From NCBI RefSeq assembly GCF_963518785.1, contig NZ_CAUQKJ010000002.1, forward strand, positions 62,001 to 126,000: a DNA stretch of 64,000 nt. Direction: 5' to 3'. Under the pieces are notes generated by a model, which did no database searches, was not told where the DNA came from, and saw nothing but the letters and a program-made list of their open reading frames with translations. Source of the stretch: an uncultured Campylobacter sp. (GTDB taxonomy: Bacteria; Campylobacterota; Campylobacteria; Campylobacterales; Campylobacteraceae). Of this stretch, positions 25,344 to 35,156 are shown one piece after another. The position numbers and the translations under genes are program-made. Positions within the stretch are counted from its first letter, which is position 1. Each line of letters begins with the position of its first letter.

Positions 25344-25819
25344 TGATGCTCCTTGGATTGGTTTAGACAATTTAAAATTTGATTTTTGACGCTAAAAGCC
25401 CTGCCGCTACTTGGGTCTTGGTCGTAGATATCGTCGATTTTATAATCTCCTCCGCTACGGACGAGTTTGTAGATTATCGTCTGCGTGCCGTAGGGGCAGG
25501 TCTGTGTCACTACGACAGTATCGCACTGCCCTAGCTCAAAGTCATATTTCGCATCGTCGCAGACATCTTGACCGCCGATTATCGGATCGTAGTCCAAGCA
25601 GCCTACCTCACCTTCGCCAGCAGATGCTTCATCCTGCATAAGCACGGATTTAAAAGAAGCTGATAGGGCATTTTTGTGATCGCCAAAATAGGTGTCCTTG
25701 ATGTATAGACTTTTTACTAGGCTTATTCTGGCGTCGTCCGCGGAATTTTTCGCGCTATTAGCATCGCTGCCGCTTGCCGACAAAATAGCAAAAATTGTAA
25801 AAAATAGAGCTTTTTTCAC
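25340..25819 (-). CDS. Putative periplasmic protein of unknown function
   Basis: The 159-residue protein has a signal peptide (MKKALFFTIFAILSASGSDA) and an acidic mature part with six cysteines (GCLDYDP, DVCDDA, GQCDTVV, TCPYG, LNCLN), which suggests disulfides. The pattern SLVKSLYIKDTYFGD with YKLVRSGGDYKIDDI resembles the DUF3828 style of small periplasmic proteins, with low certainty. It lies 10 bp after cysE and is coupled to aspB. Confidence 0.6.
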   Translation of the reverse strand: MKKALFFTIFAILSASGSDANSAKNSADDARISLVKSLYIKDTYFGDHKNALSASFKSVLMQDEASAGEGEVGCLDYDPIIGGQDVCDDAKYDFELGQCDTVVVTQTCPYGTQTIIYKLVRSGGDYKIDDIYDQDPSSGRAFSVKNQILNCLNQSKEHQ

Positions 25820-25829
25820 TTTAACCCTC

Positions 25830-26525
25830 TTATTTTAATGATTTCAGATACTCTTCGTAGAATTTGTTTAGATCCTCATCCATTGCGGAGATATCTCTTC
25901 TGCCGTTGCAAATGCACTCTTCCAAAATTTCGATACGCTTGATGAGATATTTGATAAGCTCCTGGCTGATATCTGGAATTTTATTATGCGCCAAAGGATC
26001 GCTCTCGCAGCCGCCTAAAATTCTAGCCGGCACTCCCACGGCGGTGCAGTTTGGCGCGACATCCTTTACGACGACGGAATTTGCGCCGATTTTGGAATTT
26101 TCGCCGATGGTGATGTTGCCTAATACTTTAGCTCCTGCGCCCACTACGACGCCGTTTTGCAGCGTCGGATGGCGCTTGCCGTGCTCTAAGCTCACGCCGC
26201 CTAGAGTGACGCCCTGATAGATCAGACAGTTATCGCCGATGATCGCCGTTTCTCCGATGACAAGCCCCGTGGCGTGGTCAAAAAATACGCCCGAGCCGAT
26301 CTGCGCGCCCGGGTTTATATCTACGGCGGTGATTATGCGGGTAAGTCCGCTGATCGCGCGAGCTATAAGCTTAAAACCTCGCTCGTAGAAAAAGTGCGCG
26401 AAGCGGTAATTTATCAGCGCCCAGACGCCGGGATAGCAGAAAAATATCTCAAATACGCCGTTGCATGCGGGGTCTTGGCGCAAGGGCTCGGTGAAGTCCT
26501 GTTTTAAAATTTGCCAAAAACTCAT
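25830..26525 (-). CDS. cysE: Serine O-acetyltransferase
   Basis: The 231-residue left-handed beta-helix enzyme shows hexapeptide repeats from about residue 70 (DINPGAQIGSGVFFDHATG, IIGDNCLIYQGVTLGG, VGAGAKVLGNITIGENSKIG) and the catalytic His in FDHATG. It makes O-acetylserine for cysteine synthesis. The ATG overlaps the speA stop by 4 bp. Confidence 0.92.
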   Translation of the reverse strand: MSFWQILKQDFTEPLRQDPACNGVFEIFFCYPGVWALINYRFAHFFYERGFKLIARAISGLTRIITAVDINPGAQIGSGVFFDHATGLVIGETAIIGDNCLIYQGVTLGGVSLEHGKRHPTLQNGVVVGAGAKVLGNITIGENSKIGANSVVVKDVAPNCTAVGVPARILGGCESDPLAHNKIPDISQELIKYLIKRIEILEECICNGRRDISAMDEDLNKFYEEYLKSLK

Positions 26526-28360
26526 TTGATCGTCTTTAAGTAGCTATTGTCGTTTAAAAACAGATATAGCTCGCCCAGGATATGCTTTTTCTCTTTATCT
26601 CCGATAAGATTTGATTTTTCGACGCGCTCGTTTAGGCTTTCGCGGATATCTACTACGTCGTAGTCCATATCCTCCAAGATGTCGATGACCGATTGAGATT
26701 CGATAAAATCCTTGATCTCAAAGCCGCCGTCATCCTTTAAAATCACGGTCGCCTCTGTTGGGTGTGCAAAGAGGTTGTGGCTCATGCCAAGCACCTCCTG
26801 GTAGGCTCCGACAAGAAAAAAGCCCAAAAAATACTCCTCTTTTTCAGGATCGAAATCGTGCAGAAAGAGCGGATTTTTTTGATTGTCGAATTCTATCTCG
26901 CCGTCGCTATCGCAGGTGATATCCCAGATCGACGCAGATAGCGTGGCGCGCTCATCCAGCCTCTCTAACGGCATGATCGGGAAGTGCTGCTTGATGCCCC
27001 AAAAATCGGGCAGGCTTTGGAATATCGAGAAATTTACCAAATAGCGCTCTTGAGCGTTGCCTAGGGAGTTTAAGAAATTACTATACTCTTGCTTGTTGCC
27101 TAAAATTCCATATGCCTTTCGCATTATTAGATGAACTAAAATTTCGCCGTTTGAGCGGTCGATCAGATCGACATATCCTAGATCAAAAAGGGTAAGCACG
27201 CTCTCCATGTGCGACATGGCGTCGTGCAGATACTCTAGCGCGTTGGAGGGTTTTAGAGTTTTATACAGATCGTATAGCTCGGCGACTACCGGCGGATTAT
27301 CCTTTTTTAGGGCGAGTTTTTCTTCGGCGTATTCTTGGGTAAAAAGCTCCAAAATCGGCGCTACTAGCACAGCGTGGCTGGCGGCTACGTATCTTCCGCT
27401 CTCGATAAAAATATCCGGCTCGGCCTCTTTTTTATCCTCTGCGATCGATTTTAGCAAAAAAACCACGTCGTTGGCGTATTCTTTTAGCGTATAGTTGCGG
27501 CTGGAGCTTTCTTTGGCTTGGGAGTATTCGATAGCAAGACCTCCGCCTAAATTTATAGATTTTAAATTTTTCGCACCCATTTTGCGAAGCTCGGTGTAGA
27601 TATTACCCGCTTCGATGAGAGCCTTTTTGAGCGGGTGGATCTCTGTAATTTGCGATCCGATATGAAAATGAATCATCGTAAACTGCTCGATGAGATCGTT
27701 TTTCTTCAGTAAGTTTATCGCCTCTATAAGCTCGGTCGAGGTAAGGCCGAATTTGGAATTTATCCCGCCGCTTTTTGCCCACAGTCCGCTTCCGGAGTTG
27801 TGCAGCCTGATGCGTAGCCCGATGAAAGGCTTTGGCGCAAAGCGCTCCTTAGCCGTTTCGATGATAGTTTCAAGCTCATTTAGCCCCTCGATCGTAAGCG
27901 TCACGTTATGCCCCATCTCTGCGGCGATGAAGCCGATATTTATAAGCTCCTTATCTTTAAAACCGTTTACGGTAATTGGCGCGCCGTATTTGTTATACGC
28001 CATCGCTAGCAGCAGTTCGGGCTTGCTGCCGGCCTCGAGTCCGTATCCGTAAGGCTCGCCGATATCGACTAAATTTTTAACGAAGCCCGGGAATTGATTT
28101 ACTTTGAGCGGATAGACAGCGTGGAATTTTCCCTTGTAATCAAACTCCTTAATAGCGCGGTTAAAATTTGAGTAAATTTCGACGATCTGCTTTTTGATGA
28201 GGTGCGGAAAGCGCAGCAGTATCGGGCCTCGCACGCCGTCTGCGCGTATCTCTTTTATGATATCCACCAAAGGCTGCTTGAAATCGGAGTTTAGGCATAG
28301 CTTGCCGCCGTCTATCGTGAAGTTGGAATTCCCCCAAATATTTAGTCCGTAATCGCTCAT
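26522..28360 (-). CDS. speA: Biosynthetic arginine decarboxylase
   Basis: Fold-type III PLP decarboxylase of 612 residues. The PLP lysine is in AVYPLKVNQFPG, the glycine-rich phosphate loop is NLGGGLAIEY, and EPDIFIESGRY follows. It makes agmatine from arginine as entry to polyamine synthesis. Coupled by 4-bp overlaps to hisS and cysE. No low-complexity insertion despite its length. Confidence 0.93.
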   Translation of the reverse strand: MSDYGLNIWGNSNFTIDGGKLCLNSDFKQPLVDIIKEIRADGVRGPILLRFPHLIKKQIVEIYSNFNRAIKEFDYKGKFHAVYPLKVNQFPGFVKNLVDIGEPYGYGLEAGSKPELLLAMAYNKYGAPITVNGFKDKELINIGFIAAEMGHNVTLTIEGLNELETIIETAKERFAPKPFIGLRIRLHNSGSGLWAKSGGINSKFGLTSTELIEAINLLKKNDLIEQFTMIHFHIGSQITEIHPLKKALIEAGNIYTELRKMGAKNLKSINLGGGLAIEYSQAKESSSRNYTLKEYANDVVFLLKSIAEDKKEAEPDIFIESGRYVAASHAVLVAPILELFTQEYAEEKLALKKDNPPVVAELYDLYKTLKPSNALEYLHDAMSHMESVLTLFDLGYVDLIDRSNGEILVHLIMRKAYGILGNKQEYSNFLNSLGNAQERYLVNFSIFQSLPDFWGIKQHFPIMPLERLDERATLSASIWDITCDSDGEIEFDNQKNPLFLHDFDPEKEEYFLGFFLVGAYQEVLGMSHNLFAHPTEATVILKDDGGFEIKDFIESQSVIDILEDMDYDVVDIRESLNERVEKSNLIGDKEKKHILGELYLFLNDNSYLKTIK

Positions 28361-29598
28361 GCTCTATCCTTAAAAAATGCTTCGACCTCTTTAAATTTAA
28401 TCGCAAAAGTGGTTTGATCCTCTAAATTTTTACACCACACTTCGGCGCGATCAAACTCGTCCTGTCCGATGCAAAGGCAAAATTTCGCCTCCGCCCCGTC
28501 GGCTGCCTTTAAATGCTTCGCAAGCGCCTTGGGCTCGTATGAAATTTGAGTTTTACAAAACTTTCGCAGTTTTAGCGCAAACGAAAACGCCGTGCTTACG
28601 AACGCCTCGTCCAGTGCGCCGATATAAAGTCCCTCGCGCGCTTGTGGGCTTTCGCGCGTTTTTAAAATTTCGGCTATTCGCTCGATACCGATCGCAAAGC
28701 CCACGCCCGCCGTCTTTCTACCGCCTAAAAACTCCACGAGCCTATCGTAGCGCCCGCCGCCGCCTACGGCGCTTTGCGCGCCAAGCTCGCTTGAGACGAA
28801 CTCGAAGGCGGTTTTACAGTAGTAATCAAGCCCGCGCACGAGTTTAGGATCGATCTCAAATTTTTGCCCGTTTTGGGTTAAAATTCTTTGCAGCTGCGTA
28901 AATTCCGCGGTGCAGGCGTCGTTTAAATTTTCCGTTATAAGCGGCGCGGCGGCTAAAATTTTCTGGCAGCTTTCGTTTTTGCAGTCCAGTACGCGGATTG
29001 GATTGGTGTCGATGCGCCTTTGGCAGTCCTCGCAGAGCTTGTCTTTGCGTTCTTGCAAGAAATTTACGAGCTTGGTTTTATACGCTGGCATGCACTCCTC
29101 GTCGCCTAAAGAGTTGATTTTAAGCGTTGCGGCGACATTTAGCTCGCGTAAAATTTGAGCTAGCATCAAAATCACGCTCGCGTCCTCATAGACGCTACTT
29201 TCGCCGAAGCACTCGACGCCGAATTGATGAAACTCGCGCAGACGCCCCTTTTGCGGGCGCTCGTAGCGAAACATCGAGCCTTGATAATAAAATTTATGCA
29301 CGCCGCCGCTGCGGTCTAGCTTTTTTTCGATAAAGGCGCGCACGACGCCCGCGGTGCCCTCGGGGCGCAGGCAGACGCTATCGCCGCTTTTGTCGCTAAA
29401 CTCATACATCTCCTTGCCGACGATGTCGCTGCTCTCGCCGACGCTGCGGCGAAATAGCGCGGTCTGCTCGAGTTTGGGAGTTTCGATGAGGCAAAAGCCG
29501 TAATTGCGCGCCACGCGCTCGCACACGTTTAAAATTTGCGAGTAGATGCGCGCTTGCTCGCCTGAAATATCGTTCATACCGCGAAGTGCTTTGATCAT
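28357..29598 (-). CDS. hisS: Histidyl-tRNA synthetase
   Basis: Class II synthetase of 413 residues with motif 2 (FRYERPQKGRLREFHQFGVE), histidine-binding RGLDYYCKTAFE and motif 3 (GVGFAIGIERI). First gene of the hisS-speA-cysE-unknown-aspB operon; AAAGGAT lies just before the ATG. Confidence 0.95.
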   Translation of the reverse strand: MIKALRGMNDISGEQARIYSQILNVCERVARNYGFCLIETPKLEQTALFRRSVGESSDIVGKEMYEFSDKSGDSVCLRPEGTAGVVRAFIEKKLDRSGGVHKFYYQGSMFRYERPQKGRLREFHQFGVECFGESSVYEDASVILMLAQILRELNVAATLKINSLGDEECMPAYKTKLVNFLQERKDKLCEDCQRRIDTNPIRVLDCKNESCQKILAAAPLITENLNDACTAEFTQLQRILTQNGQKFEIDPKLVRGLDYYCKTAFEFVSSELGAQSAVGGGGRYDRLVEFLGGRKTAGVGFAIGIERIAEILKTRESPQAREGLYIGALDEAFVSTAFSFALKLRKFCKTQISYEPKALAKHLKAADGAEAKFCLCIGQDEFDRAEVWCKNLEDQTTFAIKFKEVEAFFKDRA

Positions 29599-29775
29599 CG
29601 ATAAAATCCTTTGTGAAATTTTAAAATTTTCAAATTTTTGCGGTGATTATAGTTAAATTTACCTAAATTTTAAGCCCTGCCGCTCGCAGCAACGTATCGG
29701 TTCTGCTTATTTTCATCACGCGCCGTTTCGACTTAGGCGCATATTTTAAACCGGCTAAGATTAGCGGTAAAATTT

Positions 29776-30258
29776 CTACTTCGCCGCCTTGAAGCTCAAG
29801 AATTCCTCGTAGCGGCGATCGATGATAGCCTTGATCTCGGCGTAATTTTGCGGCGAATTTTCTATGTAAAAGTAGGCGTTGTCGAAGTTTTTATCGCCGA
29901 ATTTGCGCGCGACGAAATCGTCGTAATCTTGCAAATACCAGCCGTGCGTTTTGGCAAATTTCGTACGGTCCGTGGTATAGTAGGCCTTCGCAAAGGCCTT
30001 GCCTGCGGTGTTTAGCTCCTCGCTGCTTAGCACGCCGTCCATCGCGTCGAAAAAATACTGACGATAATCAAAGCTATCGTCCATCCGCGCTATATCGTCC
30101 GCGAAATCCACCGCGAAGTCCTTGGAGTAGAGCTTGCGCTCCATACACCAGCGGAAGAAAAACGCGATGTGCGTCGCGCCGTTTTCCTGCGGGATATCTG
30201 TCGGCGCATTTGCCGCGCCCCAGTGCCATTTTGCCTTGTCGTAGGTCACGTAAGCCAT
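29776..30258 (-). CDS. Conserved hypothetical cytosolic protein
   Basis: The 160-residue acidic, aromatic-rich protein has no signal or membrane segment. It begins MAYVTYDKAKWHWG and contains GATHIAFFFRWCMERKL, a pattern seen in small uncharacterised proteins often found beside toxin or immunity genes. AAAAGGAGAG lies before the ATG. It stands alone between hisS and recG; no function is assigned. Confidence 0.7.
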   Translation of the reverse strand: MAYVTYDKAKWHWGAANAPTDIPQENGATHIAFFFRWCMERKLYSKDFAVDFADDIARMDDSFDYRQYFFDAMDGVLSSEELNTAGKAFAKAYYTTDRTKFAKTHGWYLQDYDDFVARKFGDKNFDNAYFYIENSPQNYAEIKAIIDRRYEEFLSFKAAK

Positions 30259-30443
30259 TTACTCTCCTTTTTTTGGACTTTAAGTTGCATAAATTTTAGA
30301 AATTAAAAGCAAACGAGGCTTGGTAAAGCTCTAAATTTTATCCGATGCAATCTGCGCCGTGAAATTTCAAATTTTATATCAGATCGCTCATTACCTTATA
30401 ATCGCATTCGCTTCATAAAATTTTGCCGCGGCTAAAATTACGT

Positions 30444-33302
30444 TTAAATTCTATCGCGCCTCGTAGAATTTCGCGCGCCCCGTCCTATGTCTTTCAGTCG
30501 CTGCTTTGCCACAGCCGTCACCTCCTCTTCGTAATCGTACCACGCAAACATCGCGCCGTGCTGCACCGAGCCGCCGAGCAGATCGCCTCCCTGGCGGTTT
30601 TTCAGATCGATATTTGCGACCTTAAATCCATCCAACGTCGCTGCGAACTCGCGCAGGCGCTGCGGCGGGGATTTGAGCTTGGTGTAGAGGTAGCAGCGCC
30701 CCGCCTGGCCTTTGCGTCCGACGCGCCCTCGCAGCTGATGAAGCGACGCAAGCCCCATCCGCTCGGCGCCCACGATTAAAATGACGCTAAGCCGCGGCAG
30801 CGAGATACCCACTTCTACGATCGTCGTGGTTATCAGCAGCCGTCCCTCGTCGCGGAAGCGGCGCAGAACCTCCTCCTTGTCCTTGTCGCTGCCGTGGGTG
30901 ATCAGCACGTCCGCAAATTGAGCCTTCCAAAACGGCGCCGCCTCCTCAAGACTTTGATAGACCGAGCTTTCGCTTTGTTGCACGAGCGGATAGACGATGA
31001 TCGCTTGATTGCCCGCGGCGAGCTCACGGCGCAGATCCTGCATAAAGCCCGCAAATCCGTCATTTTGCAAAATTTTAGTTTTGATCTGCTTTTCAAACGG
31101 CAGCTGTTTTAAAAAGCTAAAGCTCACAAGCTCGGACTGGATCATGCTCAGCGTGCGCGGTATCGGCGTGGCGCTAAACTGAATGAAATGCGCGCGAAAC
31201 TCGCCGTTTTCGGTAAGGCGTGCGATCTTTTCGCGCTGGTTCGAGCCGAAGCGGTGCTGCTCATCGACCATTATGAGATTTGACGGCGCGAGCTCGTGGT
31301 AGAGCAGGGCGTGAGTGCCGATGATAAGGTGTGCGCCCGCAAAATTCGGCTCGCGATCGCCGCCTTTTACGAGCAGGACCTTAATCTGCGGCGGCAGCAG
31401 ACGGCACGCTTCGGCGTAAATTTGCTCGGCCAAGATGCTCGTAGGCGCCATCAGATAGCTGATGCGCGGGTAGTTCATCGCCGCGCTCGCGAGGATGACG
31501 AGCGTCTTGCCACTGCCTACGTCGCCCATGACGACGCGGCGGCGCGCCAGAGGGCTTTTCAGATCGCTAGCGATGTCCTTTATCGCGCTTAGCTGATCGC
31601 GCGTAGGCTCAAAAGGAAGCGAAGCAAGCCAGTCCGAAATGTCGTGTAGCGGGTAAATTTGCGCCGGGAAACTCGTTTTTTTCGCGCTTAGCTTTTGCAG
31701 GTAGTTTAGAATTTCTACAAATTTCAGCGTGCGTAAAATCGCAGCACCGCTCATAGGTGCGGCGGCGGCTCGGACGGCCTCGGCGGCATGGACAGTTCTA
31801 GCGTCGCTTGCATTTTGAGCGATTGTAGGCTCTGCGGTTGCGGTCTGCGCAGCTATTACCGTCTGAAAATTTTCGGTTTGATCGCTTGCAGCCTGCGCGC
31901 CCGTAGCTTGCGTGCTCAAAGTTTGGGTAGTCGCGGCTTGCGCGCTCGCTACTTGGTTTGAAGTTTGGATTGCTGCGGGTTGCATGCCTGCGTTTTGAGT
32001 TTGGGCGGCTGCGGGTTGCAAATCTGCGATTCGAATATCTGAAGTTTGAACCGCTGCGGATTGCGTATCTATGTCTTGAGTACTTAAATTTTGTTGTGCG
32101 ACTATGGCTTGCTCGGCTATGGACTGCTCGGTCGCAACATGCTCTAGCATGGGCTGGGCTGTCGCAGTTTGAACGTCTGCTAGCTGTGCTGCTTGGGTAC
32201 CGAATACTAGGTCGTTTGAAATTTTATCGCCGCTTGTAGCTGTATTATTGTCGGCTTTGAGGTCGTCTGAAATTACATCTGCGCGCGCCTCCGCGCCGTA
32301 TGCGGCAAGAAAATCCTTATCACTTTGAACGCTAAAATTTTCGTCGTTATAAATCTCCGCGCCGCGCACCCGAGGCTCCTCGCCGTCTAAAATTTTATCG
32401 CTCGCAATCTCGCAGTTACGGAGGCTTGGGAGGAGTGAAGTCTCCGCGTCCTTTGGAATTTCGTCGTTTAAAATTTTATTCTCCGCGTCGCGCTTTGCTT
32501 CGCAGGCAAGAGCTCTGTCGTTTTGAGGATAGTTTGAAATTTTACCTCCAAAAATTTCATCATTTTGCGATCCGCCGTTTAAAATTTCGGCGGCGGAGCT
32601 TTGCGAGCTTGGAATTTCTCCGTTACCTAAAATTCTGTCGTCATCTAAAATTTTGTCGCTGCTTGAAATTCCGCCATTTAAAATTTCACTGCCGCTCGGA
32701 ATTTTATCGCTGTTTAAAACGTCGTCGCGCTCGCCGAAATTTTCCGCGCCGCCCTCCTTGAGCTGCCTATTTAGCGCGGCTAGCATTCGCACGCTGCGCG
32801 GCGAGCTCTCGTGCAGCGCAAGCAGTACCGCCGCCTCGTCCGCGCGCAGTCCGCAGGCTAAAAGCGCGCCCGCGCTTAGATATTTTTTGATCAGCTTTTG
32901 TGCTGCGGCGTCGCTCAGCGCGGCTTTGTATTTGGGCGCGATCCTGCCAGGCTCGCTCACGATTTTTGGATTTACGAACTGCCACGAGCCGAAGCTCTCG
33001 TCGCATTTGCCGTGGATGAAAAATTTTTTACCGCGCTTAAAGGCGCCGAAGTGCCAGCTTTTGGCGTTGAAGATCACGATTTTGATCTCGCACTCCCAGC
33101 TGAGGCAGTGCGCCGTGACGATGAGCATCGAGCCGCGCCTGTGCTGGAAGAGGCACTCGACCTCCGCCGTGCTCTCGCCCGAGCAGGGCGCGTCTCTGAC
33201 GCTTAGATCGTCAAAGCTTTTGGGCAGAAGCAACGCCAGATCCAAAAACGTCGTAATGCCCGCCTTTTGCAGTGCCGCCGCGTCTTTTGCTTCAAAAATC
33301 AA
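30444..33302 (-). CDS. recG: ATP-dependent DNA helicase RecG with a 330-residue insertion
   Basis: The protein starts at TTG 33302 after AAAGGATG. The N-terminal wedge domain (about 1-185) and the helicase core (from about 515) are present: GDVGSGKT (593-600), VDEQHRFG, FSATPIPRTL, and a C-terminal HQLRGRVGRKGQ. RecG remodels stalled forks and branched DNA. Epsilonproteobacterial RecG has about 600-620 residues; this has 952. The excess, about residues 185-515, is low complexity: first DKIL/EILNG-type units, then an Ala/Thr/Gln-rich part. It lies between the wedge and motor domains and is in frame. Confidence 0.9.
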   Translation of the reverse strand: MIFEAKDAAALQKAGITTFLDLALLLPKSFDDLSVRDAPCSGESTAEVECLFQHRRGSMLIVTAHCLSWECEIKIVIFNAKSWHFGAFKRGKKFFIHGKCDESFGSWQFVNPKIVSEPGRIAPKYKAALSDAAAQKLIKKYLSAGALLACGLRADEAAVLLALHESSPRSVRMLAALNRQLKEGGAENFGERDDVLNSDKIPSGSEILNGGISSSDKILDDDRILGNGEIPSSQSSAAEILNGGSQNDEIFGGKISNYPQNDRALACEAKRDAENKILNDEIPKDAETSLLPSLRNCEIASDKILDGEEPRVRGAEIYNDENFSVQSDKDFLAAYGAEARADVISDDLKADNNTATSGDKISNDLVFGTQAAQLADVQTATAQPMLEHVATEQSIAEQAIVAQQNLSTQDIDTQSAAVQTSDIRIADLQPAAAQTQNAGMQPAAIQTSNQVASAQAATTQTLSTQATGAQAASDQTENFQTVIAAQTATAEPTIAQNASDARTVHAAEAVRAAAAPMSGAAILRTLKFVEILNYLQKLSAKKTSFPAQIYPLHDISDWLASLPFEPTRDQLSAIKDIASDLKSPLARRRVVMGDVGSGKTLVILASAAMNYPRISYLMAPTSILAEQIYAEACRLLPPQIKVLLVKGGDREPNFAGAHLIIGTHALLYHELAPSNLIMVDEQHRFGSNQREKIARLTENGEFRAHFIQFSATPIPRTLSMIQSELVSFSFLKQLPFEKQIKTKILQNDGFAGFMQDLRRELAAGNQAIIVYPLVQQSESSVYQSLEEAAPFWKAQFADVLITHGSDKDKEEVLRRFRDEGRLLITTTIVEVGISLPRLSVILIVGAERMGLASLHQLRGRVGRKGQAGRCYLYTKLKSPPQRLREFAATLDGFKVANIDLKNRQGGDLLGGSVQHGAMFAWYDYEEEVTAVAKQRLKDIGRGARNSTRRDRI
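31757..32750. repeat. 1-kb low-complexity insertion in recG with 18-bp RAATTY units
   Basis: RAATTY starts at 32537, 32552, 32582, 32612, 32630, 32648, 32666, 32681 and 32699. Every spacing is a multiple of 3, and 18 bp is most common. The other part (about 31800-32200) has a different degenerate repeat built on GCTGCGGGTTGC and GTTTG words that encodes AAxQT peptides. Confidence 0.75.
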
Positions 33303-33896
33303 TTTTCATCCTTTAAATTTGATCGGCGTTAAGCCCTCGCGCCGTGAAATTTTACGCGCCGAAGCGAACGTTTGCTTAAATTTGGCCGAAATTTCGTCCA
33401 TTGCGGCAAATTTGCTCGCCGGCTGCGCCTGTAAATTTTACTCGTTTGCGCGTTGTTTTATTTGGCGGCCGTATCTTTGCGGCGCGCACCCGGTTTTAAA
33501 ACGGCGCGCGAGCGCTTTTTAATTTCACGGCGCGATTTGCGAACCGCAAAAATTCAATTACGGCAGCCGCCACCGCGCGCCTTTTTAAATTTTACAGTGC
33601 GGCTTGGAAACGGCGGGCGAAATCGGGCTTTGATTTTACGCGCTGAAATTTTACCGAGTCGTGCACGGCGCGCCTTTAAATTTAGCCGTCCTTGTAAGGC
33701 TTACAAATTTAACAGCTTCTGCAAAGCCCCGCAAATTTTAGCGCGACGCAAGCGCGGTTTTAAATTTAAATCCACAAGCCGTCCGCAAACGGAGCGAAAA
33801 AGTAAAATTTAGCACCATTCGCGCCGCTTTACAAATTTTAAAATTTACTCAAATTTTAGGCCGGTCGCAGGTATGCACTCGCTGTGCCGCGATGGG
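33303..33896. other. Intergenic region, RAATTY-rich, no supported gene
   Basis: About 590 bp between recG and the M16 gene. AAATTT words alternate with GC-rich DNA. A 119-codon plus-strand frame is open but arginine-rich and repeat-like, so I leave it out. Confidence 0.5.
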
Positions 33897-35156
33897 TTAA
33901 ATTTTAAGCCCCTTTTTCGCAGCGGCCTCATCGCAAATGACGGAAAAGCTTAGGTTCATGATCTCGTCGTGCGACTTGATGAAATCGTTGAGCGCCCCGA
34001 GTTTTAGCGTCTCGATGCGCTTTAAATTTCGCTCGAACTCGCCGAATGCATAGCCCTTGTAATACTCGCTCTGCGCGATCGCCGCGCGCTTAAACATCGT
34101 CTCTTTTTGCAGCACGGCGCTTCCGATCAGGAATTTTTTTGCGCTTTTCAGCTCCGCTTCGCTCACGCCAGATGCGATAAATTTCGCGATCTCCTCTTTT
34201 ACGAGCGCGGCGGCGTTTTGTAAATTTTCGTTTTTGGTCTGCAGATAGCCCCAAAACTCGCGGCGGCTAAGCTCGAAATCGCCGCGCGCATAGACCGAGT
34301 ACGCAAGCCCATGCTTAACGCGGATGCGCTCCATCAGCCTGCTGCCAAAACCGCTGCTTCCGAGCACGAAAAGCGCGGTGTTTGCGATGAACTCCTGCTC
34401 TTTCGGCAGCGCAAAGGGCGCACCGAAGTAGATGTAGGCTTGCTGCGTCTGCTCCTTTTGGATCTTTATCTTTTTCGCATCGCTCGGCGTGAAAAACGGC
34501 AGCTCGCGCTTTTCGCCGCTTGCAAAAAGGCTTAAAATTTCCGCGATTTTCGGGTTTTTATCGCTTACGTCGCCGCATAAAACGACGTATAAATTCTCTA
34601 AACTCAGCGAGGCGAAAAACTCCCGCACGTCCTTCATAGTGATCCGTTCTATGCTCGCCTCGTCGCCTATGAGCGGCTGAGCGAGCCTCGTGCGCGGATA
34701 CAGAAGCGCTTTTAGGTTGCATGTCGCGATGTAATCGAACTCACTTTTTAGCACGGCGATCTCGCCTATGGTTTGCATTTTTAGCTTTTCTAGCACCGAG
34801 GGCGTTAGATTGGGCTCTTTAAGCAGCTCTCGCAGCATGTCTAAGCCGAAATCGAAGTGCTCTTTTAGGCAGTTTAGCTGGATGCCGAAGGTTTCAAAAT
34901 TGCTCGCGGCGCTGATCTCGACCGCGCGGATATCGAGCTTGCGGTGAAATTCGCTCACTCCTAGCGTCTTTGATCCCTCGCCCAAAATGCCCGCGCAGAT
35001 GCGCGCAAGGCCAAGGGTCTTCTCGCTCACCGCGCCGCTTGCTTTAAAAATTAGCTTGAAGCTCGCCACCGGCAGCGAATCGTCGAACTGATACAAAAAG
35101 TCGATTTTAGCGCTCTTACCGCCTTTAGCTTTAAGTGAAATCTCTTTTTTTTCCAT
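33897..35156 (-). CDS. M16-family peptidase-like protein without the zinc motif
   Basis: The 419-residue protein has the two-lobed M16 layout (N-lobe FKLIFKASGAVSEKTLGLA, C-lobe FGSRLMERIRVKHGLAYSVY, the latter typical). Where active members have HxxEH (GLAHFLEHM), this one reads LARICAGILGEGSK, so zinc binding and catalysis are unlikely. Campylobacter and Helicobacter carry two M16 paralogues; this may be the non-catalytic partner. AAAGGAAAA lies before the ATG. Confidence 0.82.
   Translation of the reverse strand: MEKKEISLKAKGGKSAKIDFLYQFDDSLPVASFKLIFKASGAVSEKTLGLARICAGILGEGSKTLGVSEFHRKLDIRAVEISAASNFETFGIQLNCLKEHFDFGLDMLRELLKEPNLTPSVLEKLKMQTIGEIAVLKSEFDYIATCNLKALLYPRTRLAQPLIGDEASIERITMKDVREFFASLSLENLYVVLCGDVSDKNPKIAEILSLFASGEKRELPFFTPSDAKKIKIQKEQTQQAYIYFGAPFALPKEQEFIANTALFVLGSSGFGSRLMERIRVKHGLAYSVYARGDFELSRREFWGYLQTKNENLQNAAALVKEEIAKFIASGVSEAELKSAKKFLIGSAVLQKETMFKRAAIAQSEYYKGYAFGEFERNLKRIETLKLGALNDFIKSHDEIMNLSFSVICDEAAAKKGLKI

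Noticed and set aside
33453..33812. 119-codon plus-strand ORF between recG and the M16 gene
   Set aside because: Arg/Phe/Lys-rich translation of repeat DNA with no start signal.
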